From: Rugalucina vietnamica
Lineage: Eukaryota; Mollusca; Bivalvia; Lucinida; Lucinidae
Length of the DNA stretch: 64,000 nt
Direction of reading: 5' to 3'
NCBI GenBank assembly: GCA_964017185.1
Contig: OZ024884.1
Location: forward strand, 15,288,048-15,352,047
Shown here in pieces: positions 31,687 through 41,400 of this stretch; position 1 is the stretch's first letter, and each line of letters starts with the position of its first letter. The notes beneath the pieces were generated by a model. That model had not been told where the DNA came from. It was given only the letters and a program-made list of their open reading frames with translations, and did not search any database. A program made the translations under genes and the position numbers.

Positions 31687-33304
31687 CCCAATGGGATTTT
31701 ACATGTATTTTCACTGACTAAACTTTTGCTGGTGAGCATATTACAAACATGGCAAATATACTTAGAAAAACAATACTTAGAAAAACAATTGAGGGATATG
31801 GTTTTTGTTTCGATTTCATTGCTAAAGGTATAATTTTTTCTACCCATTGGCAAATAATTAATAGATATATGGCAGAACCATAACTGTGCAAAGATTCCAT
31901 AAAATTTTCGCGTTGCCTGGAAGCGCTTATCGCAGACTTGCAGAAATGATTGAACACCTTTCACTACTCCCTACTCTATCCAAATCTTTCATTCACCCCG
32001 TCTCATAGCGTACACATCTCTTATTAAATTTATGTGCATTTTTTCTTCCCTGAACCATGAAGTTGGTATATGGTTTCAACTATAAAACTGGGCAACAAAG
32101 TGTTGCTGATGCAGCAGCTCACTGTAGGGGGTGTGTAATTAGCTGATAATGTCAGATAAAAAAATATTTTCATCAATGTGCAAAATCCTTAATATTTCAT
32201 GTAGAAAACGGATTGAAAATGCAATTTTATTCAAAAGATTCTGATAATTATGAATTTCTACTTTGTTTTCGTCTTAAATGTAGAATTAAATATTTTGATT
32301 TTTATATAGATATATCAATTATCAACAGATAATTAATCACAAGATAACCATAGCAAAATTTGCATAATGACCGCAGTAGCACTGGGGGAGTTAATTATTT
32401 TATTACTTTGTAATTTGCTCCATATGTACCCGAGATACCTTTCATCTCAGGCAGAGTGAAAGGTATCTCGGGGTCCAAAACAATAAGACATGTGTACGCC
32501 ATGTTACTGGTTCATCCAAATGCAAAACTGTTTTGATAATCGAAATGGCGACACTTTTATGTCTAACACGCATTTTGGGGAAATTTCAGAAATCTGTGAT
32601 TTTTTGAAAAAAAAAAAAACACATTTTTTAACCAAAAATATTTTTTTCGTTTAAAATGTTTTCCTTTGCACTGTGAGTATGAAACTGAAATCCGTTTTTG
32701 AATGCACGCTCTGGTTTTCTTAAAACAGCGTTTTATAAAATGTGTTGTCAAACTTTTAATCACCTAATGCAAATTCCCATTAAGGTAATGTTCAGTTCTT
32801 TAACAAATGTTTTGAAACGCTGTAAAATCTAAACTAATGCCCGTAGCTCAAATCGGTTTTCTGTACCAAACTCAAAGCTTAAAGGGCAACGTTTTAAGCG
32901 AAAAAAATTTTTTGGTAAAAAATCGTGTTTTTAACCAAAAATCACAAATTTCTGAAATTTTCCAAATATGCATTTTAGACATAAGAGTACCGGCATTTCG
33001 ATTATCAAAACAGTTTCGCAGTTGAATGAACCAGTAAGAGGGGAAGAATGGCAGAATAGGGTAGCGTAGGCCCGAGGGTAGGCAACAGTTGGAACTTCAA
33101 TTTCAGGGGTGTTCCAACGTTTCTGCAAGTCTGCGAGAAGCGCTTCCAGGCAACGCGAAAATTTTATGGAATCTTTGCGCAGTGATGGTTCTGCTACATA
33201 TCTATTAATTATTTGGGTAGAAAAAATTATACCTTTAGCAATGAAATCGAAACAAAAACCATATCCCTCAATTGTTTTTCTAAATATACATCAGGCCCAT
33301 TGGG
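31687..33304. mobile_element. 1.6-kb foldback element
   Basis: The outer arms 31715-31960 and 33105-33300 are inverted (AGGCAACGCGAAAATTTTATGG and complement, with small changes), as are the inner arms 32515-32760 and 32780-33020 (CGAAATGGCGACACTTTTATG against its diverged complement). The termini share CCCAATGGG. About 500 bp in the left arm (31990-32510) has no partner. Open frames 31683-31964 and 33109-33354 are mirror images from the arms. A related shorter element is at 14093-14475. Confidence 0.75.
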
Positions 33305-33920
33305 ACCAAGGAGAAATAGATGGGCTTCTTGTGCCTCCAGGACCGACCATCTGATTACTGGTTAACCGCTCATGTCTGTGCCTGTCCAGGAAAAGTGGTT
33401 TAGTTAAACCATTCATACATATAAGCATTATTTGGCTTAGTTGGGTGGTTATATTTATGAAGCACATTTTGAGTGTCATGACATCCTCATGTTGGGTAAA
33501 AATCCAATAGAATGGAGGCAACGTCCCAACACCATTGCTGTTGACTGGGACGCAAAGCATCAGTTCAAACAAACAAACAAACAAACAAACAAACAAACAG
33601 ACAAACAAACACAGCAGATAGTTTAATTGAATTTGTTGTGGTGAATTTTTTTGAAGTTACAAAATTTTCGACAAAACACAATTTCGAAGAAATGTCGTGC
33701 ATTGCATACCATTATATAAATGAATGAAATGAATGTACTTGGAACAGGCGTGCCATTCATGTTTATAATGGTAAATCTGTGTCGACAGTCTGTGATCTAT
33801 ACATGTATCAATGTAAAAGACACATCTTCAGTTTGGTGAAAACGAGAGTCAATAACCCGGAAGGTAAATGCATTTAGCCAAAACGAATCAATGCTTTCTA
33901 AAATTACGAATGTTAGCTTT
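33305..33920. other. No gene; (CAAA)n and block X sequence
   Basis: A (CAAA)n tract is at 33570-33608. 33825-33890 resembles 19108-19170. The frame 33291-33608 with FVCLFVCLF repeats is the antisense of the microsatellite. Confidence 0.55.
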
Positions 33921-34690
33921 CCTTGCTCTTTTGTTTCCTTGGTAACAATAATTGGTGAGCCGGGAACCATTCCAACGGTAACCATAGTACCTGCACTTCT
34001 TGTAAAATCATGTATAATATGGAACCGGCTAATTTATTTTGTACGACACAACGATTTTAGACAAGAATTTGTAAAACTTTTACCTTTGCGTTGCAGCTTA
34101 AAAATTATTAGACAGTATGATAGAAAGAATAGACACTCGTCTTCACGCAATATAACACAGCTAAACGGTCAGTATGCATAATCGTTCAATGAACACATTT
34201 GCCGCCGGGTGGCAAGAGATTTATTGGCTGGGTTTATCTTCTGGGTTTAATACTTCTGTGGTGGTTATTTTTGTTTTATGTCTTGGTGTGTAATTTTTTT
34301 TGTGCTGTTGACGCCTTATGTATGTTTTCATATTTTTAATTAAGTTAAGGTAACTGAGTGGCCACCTATTGGGAAAATAGCTGCTCATTCGGCTTACGAT
34401 ATGTTTCATGGTATAAGTGCCTGATTGTTAGTTTGGTTTTTTCCCACCTCGGTTTTTGGAGTGGGAATCTCTTTCTGATTGCGCCTTTTCCTGATCTTTG
34501 CCTACTTGTACCTTTTTATCCGTTGAAATTTTAGTGAGTGTGGCTTAAGTACTGGCCCTGGGAACTTTATTCGGCTTTTTATTCTCCAGGTGCTCCTTTA
34601 AGCTCTCGGGAATGAGTCGACCTTGACGCATGCTAGTCAAAGCGAGGCAAAGACGCTTTTGGAATTGAAACGAGATAAAAATCTAATAGT
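33921..34690 (+). pseudogene. Opsin terminal exon, decayed copy
   Basis: 33921-34181 aligns with the opsin exon at 20790-21090: SLVTIIGEP, TVTIVPALLVKS, IIWNRLIYFVRHNDFRQE. The lysine is kept, but NPxxY has become NRLIY and AKSS has become VKSC. The WMPYS start is lost. A stop replaces a Leu codon near 34179. After an inserted PLE tail, homology resumes at 34597-34690 (ATGAGTCGACC, GCTAGTCAAAGCGAGGC, AAGACGCTTTTGGAA) against 21110-21185. It is the block X partner of the 20756 exon and is not functional. Confidence 0.85.
34245..34520 (+). mobile_element. PLE 3' tail part 3, inside opsin pseudogene
   Basis: Runs from TACTTCTGTGGTGG to GCCTACTTGTACCTTT, closely matching 6245-6512. It separates the two pieces of the decayed opsin exon. 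Confidence 0.8.
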
Positions 34691-34889
34691 TTGAAACATT
34701 TGACTTATGTAGGGAAATTAAACAGTCGAATCTTGGCATGTATTAATGAAAGCTATAAATTTACTGTGCTGTTTCGTGTCTAAAAGATGCTGATGTTTCA
34801 CACGCAAAGTTTTAATTGTGACTCTTCTGGTGTGTAATGGTAACACAATGCTTTGAAACAGGAAAATTTCTCTGTCACTATTTTCACGT

Positions 34890-35155
34890 GCAATCGAAAC
34901 TTGGCGCCGAAGGATCTCCATCGTTGGTCAGCTTACTGAATTTGTTGAGTCCTCGTTTTTTAATTCAAAAGGGTGGTTATCAAGATTTGTTTGTTTGTCC
35001 TTGATGACTCATTGACTAATTAGAGATTCACCACGAGGACCGAACAACTAACTAAGTGTAAATGTTGTGAACCACTGCAGAAGATGAGGTGAGGTTAGGC
35101 GCCTGTAAAACCGGTTTAAGCCCGCCAGTCATTTTATGTTACTGATCGTTCCAAT
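34890..35155 (+). mobile_element. PLE 3' tail part 2, out of order
   Basis: GGCGCCGAAGGATCTCCATC, ATTCACCACGAGGACCGAA, AAAACCGGTTTAAGCCCGCC and ACTGATCGTTCCAA match tail part 2. In full copies this part precedes part 3; here it lies about 370 bp after it. Confidence 0.8.
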
Positions 35156-35373
35156 CTTTCAACTGCATCTTTCGAACAATTTTGCTAAATCTGTTTAATC
35201 GAACCAAACATATTACACGAATAACATGCTAAAATAACACCAAAGCCACCATAAGGAGAAAGCTACACAAGCAACCACGAGACGTTCGTAAGTTTTTTTT
35301 TTTCAAACTTTCTAAGGATGTATCTCGACACATTCAAATGTTGATCAAGTGTTGATGGCATTGAAATTCGTTT
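35156..35373. other. No gene seen
   Basis: Short flank between the PLE tail and the SINE; T-run at 35288. Confidence 0.3.
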
Positions 35374-35607
35374 TGGTGGCCCCCGTGGCCGAGTGAATAA
35401 GAGGGTTGATATTTCATTACCGCGCTTAACCATTCGACAATGTAACCGCTGTGTCAGGTGTGGGTTCGGGCCCCTCACGAAGCACATGTGAGACAAGCCA
35501 TGGTTTGCTTGCGGGTGGTTTTCTTCTCCTGTTTTCGCCCCAACTAGCATATGAGCTGAAATAATCTGGAAAGGGACGTTAAAAGAAAACAAAAACAATA
35601 CTTTTAT
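35374..35607 (+). mobile_element. tRNA-derived SINE
   Basis: GGTGGCCCCCGTGGCCGAGT starts a tRNA-like head with a B box GGGTTCGGGCCCC at about 35462. The body shares ACATGTGAGACAAG with the minus-strand SINE at 6577-6788. It ends in an A-rich tail (AAAGAAAACAAAAACAA). Confidence 0.75.
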
Positions 35608-36239
35608 TCGAGAACGTGAAAATGAAGACAGACGTTACAAATGTAATTAGATTTGAAAGGAAGTCATCATGACATAACACATTAAAGCGCTACATGGAGC
35701 CATTGTGGAAGCGACAGCCTTCTTAAATCAGCTGCGTCATTAGGGAACCGGATTAGCATATGCAAAAAAACTAAGACGTAGATAAGTTGTGCAGTCACTG
35801 CACAACTGATCAGCACCTTTGCTTTCGCTTCACGGATAGTACGAGACCTCCCCTTTTCTTATTAAATCCTCAATTTCCAGATACTAGACTTCTTCTGAAA
35901 CCATACAGACTGGACGGAAACACAGAAGACCGGGTTTCTCTAGTAGCTGCTCTTATTAGAGTCTTTTCTCAGAAAATTGTCTGACTTACATAAAGAATCA
36001 CGGCAAAATAACAAACAAGTACATGTAATTATAGAATGTTCAGGAATTTATAAAACTAAAATTCTAACCCAGACACCAGGCATGAAAGAACATGCAACAC
36101 AGGAAAATGGAAAATATAACAGCACGAAGAAAAGTTAGATGTATAACTTATCTTAGCCAGGTAACCAACAAGTAACCTAAAGAGCATTGATCGCTCCACT
36201 GGGTACAAACAAATTAAACTACTTAGTGTGGTCGAAACA
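35608..36239. repeat. Degenerate TGAGCCGCC-type MITE and flank
   Basis: 35690-35910 resembles 12140-12300 in reduced form: ACTGATCAGCACCTTTG, CTTTCGCTTCACGGATAGTA and TTCTTATTAAAT. No gene is seen. Confidence 0.45.
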
Positions 36240-36870
36240 TTCTCCTATAATGATTCTAACGCTATGGGGATTTTCCAAATGCCCGAAGGTGGCTAACGCC
36301 ACAGTGTAAGGTCAAATCTGGCCGAAATTCTAATTCATCCGAGATATTGGTTGATCTCGTTACTTCATTGAATTATAAAGAAGATCGGGTTAAAATATGA
36401 AGCTGCTAGAATTGCCACACCACTCAATATTGATTCTTCAAACACTAAAGGGCAGACAACACCGCAGTCAGTGGTACGATCTGGTCGAATTTCGACCTCA
36501 TTCAAGATTTAATGGTTGTCCCATTTATCTACAAGAATGAAGTAGATCCACCCAACACAAAGGCGTTAGGGTGGCCAAAATCAGTTCTCCCATTAAAAGT
36601 ATATGAGGATTTTTCAAGACGCTCTGCTCTGAGGTCGAATTTGGCTGAAATTCGAACTCATCGAACTCATCCGAGATATTAAGGTTATTTTGTTACTTTT
36701 AAGAATGAGGAAGATCCAATCAAAAAGGAAGGCACTGGAGTGGCCACAACACTTAATAGCCATTTGTCAAACACAAAAGGGCAGATCTCTGTAGTAAGAG
36801 GTAGGATCTTGGGGTAATTCGAACTCATCCGTGATATTGTAGTTGATAGACTTATAGAAATATCAAAGTG
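36240..36870. repeat. Degenerate ~180-bp tandem repeat
   Basis: Three to four diverged units each hold a form of GGTCGAATTTCG, AACTCATCCGAGATATT, AAGAATGAAGTAGATCC and AAAGGGCAGA. The unit landmark GAACTCATCCGAGATATT or close forms occurs near 36333, 36495, 36658 and 36820. Confidence 0.7.
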
Positions 36871-37018
36871 TACTCTCAGTTTAGTCTCGACAGGTGTCAA
36901 GATGTTGTCCGGCTAATAAAAATTGTAATATAAATATCATGTATCCGGAGAAACGCAACTTGCTAGGTTTCTTTTTTGCATGAAATTGAAAACATTTTTG
37001 GTAATAGTTTTAAAGCTT

Positions 37019-37205
37019 TAAAGGCTTAACGTCCCAGTTAAGAATTTTTTCAGCATGTAGGGACGAAGCCAACGCTTCCTGGGTTTAACCAGTACTGTAG
37101 GGAATGCATGCGTTCTGCTCAAGGACACAACACGGTGACGCCAGATGGGATCGAACACAGGGACTCTCGATTTGGAGTCCGACGCTTTACGCCACCTTGC
37201 TCCCT
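37019..37205 (-). mobile_element. tRNA-derived SINE
   Basis: On the minus strand the head reads GGGAGCAAGGTGGCGTAAAG, with a B box GTTCGATCCC (complement at 37147-37156). The 3' part ends ACTGGGACGTTAAGCC. It is directly followed by the mariner-like element. Confidence 0.7.
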
Positions 37206-37214
37206 TTGTCAATA

Positions 37215-38228
37215 CGAGGTCTGTCCCGGGAAATCATAAAGATGTCTGATATTTCGTGAACGGTTCGTTGAAATTTAAAGATATGTTCATACTTTTAAAC
37301 TACATTTGTACTGAGCATTCTGTGAAAAGATTAGTTCAATCGCTTACACATTGCAAAGGTTATGGAGATTTATATGATGGTGTATCGGCGTTTACGGAGC
37401 ACGTTGAACATCATTTTGCTACGTTTTTGTGGAGGGGTGGTTGAATGTTTTGTGTGCAGTCTCTTTATTAGAGCCGTAATGGTGATGAATATTGTCATCT
37501 AAGCATTGATTAAGTCTTCTTAGTTAAAATTACAGTCAATAATTTGAGTTATAAATGATAAGTAGAAAAATAGCATGATCAGTTTCATTTTATATGAGGG
37601 AACACTAATTTAATTTTAGACTAAATTAAAACAAAAAGATGTCGCTTGTTTAAAATGACAACAAGAAACGAGCATTTAGAATATTTAAAGAAAAATGCAT
37701 ATAGAATCATCACAGGATTATTTCTGACACAATAGAAGGTTGATTTTATAAATTAATTTTGTTAAATATATTTAACTGAAAAGAAAAGCTTGGGGAAGGT
37801 CTAATTTTGCGCCGCAAAACTTACATTACGTCATTATTTTCCAATAAAATAATTGCAGAAAGTTTAAGAAAATCTCCATAAAATCAACGCTGATGGTGGA
37901 AATTATTTCAATTTTTCAAAAACTTATCTTACATAATTACTAGTGCATCTGATAGTTAGAATTGTGTAATATCACCTCAACTCGCAGTTACAGGAACAGT
38001 TGAATTTGATCTTGATGAATTTCAAAACAGTGTTTTTGACGTGCGCCGTAGACACCTACCCCTCTTGGAATAAATGCATATAAATCTGTTGTGTAAGGGG
38101 TGAATTCATCCATATTTGTACGAAATGTTTATTAGATGTATGCAAACAAATCATATAAATTTCATGAAATTCTGCAGACACATTACTGTTTTATCACAAA
38201 TGTCTACGTATTTCTGGGACAGACCCCG
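37215..38228. mobile_element. Mariner-like TA-flanked element, no transposase
   Basis: Left CGAGGTCTGTCCCGGGAAAT and right complement CGGGGTCTGTCCCAGAAAT are inverted with few mismatches; TA flanks both ends. The 1.0-kb interior shows no transposase frame; 37256-37444 is not recognised. Confidence 0.75.
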
Positions 38229-38349
38229 TAGTGTTGAAGAACAAAATATTGCTTTTTATCGAAATTAGGGACCTGATGCAATCTGTATTTTGGAGACATA
38301 AACTACCGATCTGTGGTTGATATCATCACAGATTTGAACTTTCACATTA

Positions 38350-38912
38350 TAGTCTTTTAGAAAAACCAGAGGCCCAAGGGCCACGAAGCTTACCTGAGTT
38401 TATATATATCGCTTAATGAAAAATTTATGGCAAAATGTAGACCTATCAAATAAAATGATTTTTGGATGAAATATCACAATGCAAATGAACATTTCTGCAA
38501 AAACAACAGAATACAAATATCCTCAATGAGATGAGGGACAGCCAATTTCCAATTTTCCCTTTCTAAGTGACGTTTATGTAGGGGCTTATGCCAGGAATAT
38601 GTATGCAAAATACAGGCTCTATCTCTATTACAGTTTCTGAGAAGATTTTATTATTATTTATTATTATTATTTATCTTTTTTATTCAAAAATTTATTAGGC
38701 TCAGCAACCAATCAAAATAAGCAATTAGGACAAAAGTCATACAATTAAACGTAGATAACTACTCAATAAACATTTCTGCAAAAAACAAAATTAAAATATC
38801 TGCAAAGAGACAACAAAAATTTACAATTTTTATTTTTTTTCCAATACAAGTCTAAGAAAAGCATAAGTTGCCAATGCAACCAGAGTTCTTATCTGACTGG
38901 AATAAATACATA
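38350..38912. repeat. Mollusc repeat around AGAGGCCCAAGGGCC, left part
   Basis: ACCAGAGGCCCAAGGGCCAC then GCTTACCTGAGTTTA starts the repeat. Its content (CAGGCTCTATCTC, GTTTCTGAGAAG, AACCAATCAAAATAAGC, GATAACTACTCAATAAA) reappears at 40690-40860, to the right of the nested element. It contains an ATT-rich tract at 38648-38680. Confidence 0.6.
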
Positions 38913-40679
38913 CACTGAAAACTGAAAAAAAGTTATAAGAGGCCACTTTTCAAACTCATTTTTAATTTATAAGCCATGTGCAAAATTGAACGATTTTTTG
39001 TCTAAAGACGTGTCTTTCAAGTTAGTAAAGTTACAAAGTGTTCAGAAATTATTTTCTTTCACTAAACGCGTTTTTCGTGTAAAAGTGCAAAAATCAATGT
39101 TTTTGAATAAAAATTGGTAAAAGCGCAAATTGTATTGAAATAAGGAACGGGTGTCATCAAAGGGGACATTCCAGGTTGGAAAAACATCAAACATTCTAAT
39201 TTTCTCAACTTTTAAATTTTTTAATCAATTAAAAAAATCGCTATTTTCGAGATTTTTTGAAAAATAAACAATGTACCCCTTAAACATGTTAATCCCTATA
39301 AATTCACTTTTTGAGGCCTGGAAATGAGAAATATACCTCGAAAGAGCTGTATTATACGATTTTCGAGGACAAACAGGTCACGCCTGCCGCACACTTCCGG
39401 TTTCAATTTCAAATTTTAAGGACCAAAATAACAAAAATCTGTGGACGATTTTTAAAATAATCAAAATCTATCAGAGTCAAGTATTAAACATAAATAATCG
39501 CTGAAAATTTCAATGCCGTGCTGCTGCTAATAATGCAACCAGAGAAGAACAAAGTTTGTATGCAAATTGCATACAAAAAGCTGAATTCCTGTTATTCATG
39601 TTGCTGTCTTGTTGCATCTACAAAACTGAAACGAAAATTCTTATTGCAGCAACACATATAACATGATTTTATCATACATCGAAGCAGTCCATAACATTTT
39701 CAAATAAATTAAAATATAAAACAAAAACGTCGTAATATGACATTTAATTTGATCTTAAAGCCAGATGTACGTAATTGAAGGCGCTCAAAGGAACGTGCGT
39801 ATCTAAGGGTCGAAACGTCATTTTTACGCTGCATTCGTAACGTCAGTTTTCGCTCGAAACGTCATTTCTAGCGTCAGTTTACGTTCAGAATACGAAACTA
39901 TATCCATACAATTATGCAGATGACTTCAGAAATGTAAAAAAAGTTTGATATTATTTATTATTGTGCTCAAAATATAAATTGTGGACATGTTATCCTGAAG
40001 AAAACAACATTTCCGCGACAGTTAGCAATATTAAATACTAAACAGTGTCGGAAATTTTGGCGCAAAATCGACGTCGCGCGTAAAATGTACTGAATTCAGC
40101 AACGACTCACCTCTCTTCAAACGCCCATAGCATGAAAACGAATCCGGTAACTAAGGACTTTCTCGTTATCTATATGTAGTTCAGGAATTTCTCTAATACA
40201 TATCAGTTTTTTAAAAAATCCTACCGTGGATTTTTTTAAATATAGCAAGAAAATTAACAAAAAGGGTGTCTAAATATTGCATTTTACGTTGACGTCAATG
40301 TATTTTCGCTCTCAAATTTGACAATTTTGAAGGCCGATATCTCGAAAACAAGCTCGGAACGGTATCGATTTCTTTTTATTTTCGTATGTAGGACATCAAA
40401 ATACACTCACATGCAAAAAATAAAAAAATTCTACCGTGAGGTCAATTACGTACATCTGGCTTTAATAAAGTGTGACTTTTTGAATTGAGAATAATTGAGG
40501 GTACCTATACTCATGCTTCGTTTGTGTGAAAAGTATCACGCAGGTTGGAATGCAGAAACTCACAGAGCCACTGCTAGACATTGGTTTATTCATATGACCA
40601 TGAATTGTAATTGATCGTATTTTACTTTCGGAACTAGAAGGAAAAAATATAAGGCGGCCTCTTATAACTTTTTTCAGTG
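38913..40679. mobile_element. TA-flanked 1.77-kb non-autonomous element
   Basis: Left CACTGAAAACTG...AAAGTTATAAGAGGCC and right GGCCTCTTATAACTTTTTTC plus AGTG are inverted; the left end has a 6-bp duplication of CTGAAA. TA flanks both ends (38911-38912 and 40680-40681). It holds a further nested element at 39759-40461 and no transposase frame. Confidence 0.75.
39759..40461. mobile_element. TTAA-flanked MITE, piggyBac-like
   Basis: Left AGCCAGATGTACGTAATTGA and right TCAATTACGTACATCTGGCT are perfectly inverted over 20 bp. TTAA occurs exactly at both edges (39755-39758 and 40462-40465). Among well-known superfamilies, TTAA duplication fits piggyBac; Kolobok-type elements also use TTAA. A small relic of the palindromic MITE (GCTCAAAATATAAATTGTGG) is at 39958-39999. 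Confidence 0.8.
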
Positions 40680-40681
40680 TA

Positions 40682-41225
40682 GTTTATGTCATGGATATGT
40701 TTACGAAGTACAGGCTTCATCCCCAAAGCAGTTTCTGAGATGTCTGAGTATTCTGTCGAAATTTTGCCCTAAATCGGACCACAGCAACCGATCAAAAATA
40801 AGCGATTGCGAGTAAATTGATCGTTATTAGAGAACTACTCAATAAATCTTACCTGCTTATCCTATCACCTATGAGCCATCGGCTTAAGTGAGCTAACAAC
40901 CAAGCAATTATAAGCCTTCTTTTTATTACCACAAACGGCTTCTGGATCATAGGCCAATATTTATAAGAATGGATGTCCGAAGGTCTTTACGCATGTCAGA
41001 TATATAACACCCCAAAGGAGATAATTGCTTCCAATATGCTCCAAGATTTACTATTGATTATTGTCTTAATAAGTTTATGTGAACAACTTTGCTAGCTTTG
41101 GATTTTGTATGAAATTAAATTTTTTTTCCTTGTCAAAAGTAAAAATATCACATTTTTTCCAAAATAAGATATACGTAACGAAAAGCGCGTTTTTGGGGAC
41201 ATAAGCTACCGATCTGTGATTGCTG
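40682..41225. repeat. Mollusc repeat, right part; no gene
   Basis: 40690-40860 matches 38570-38770. CCTATGAGCCATCGGCTTAA follows. No open frame of interest; 41075-41392 on the minus strand is accidental. Confidence 0.5.
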
Positions 41226-41400
41226 TCATATATAGAGGATATTTGCTTTTTTGAGGTGAATACCAAATATATTTCATCGAGTGAGTTGAAAACATCAGTC
41301 TGAGAATTTTCAAGAGTGCGCAGCACGCGTGAAAATTTTGATGTTTTCAAATCACGAGATGAAATATATTTGGTATTCACGAAAAAAAGCAAATTTTTTT
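41226..41400. repeat. Palindromic element, full copy
   Basis: Inverted arms: GGTGAATACCAAATATATTT and AAATATATTTGGTATTCAC, GTTGAAAACATC and GATGTTTTCAAAT. They surround a GCGCAGCACGCG tip. The half copy is at 26503-26612. Confidence 0.8.

Noticed and set aside
31683-33354. Matching ESLHSYGSA / ESLRSDGSA frames as a conserved gene family
   Set aside because: They are mirror images from the two arms of one foldback element.
33291-33608. Frame with FVCLFVCLF repeats
   Set aside because: Antisense translation of the (CAAA)n microsatellite.
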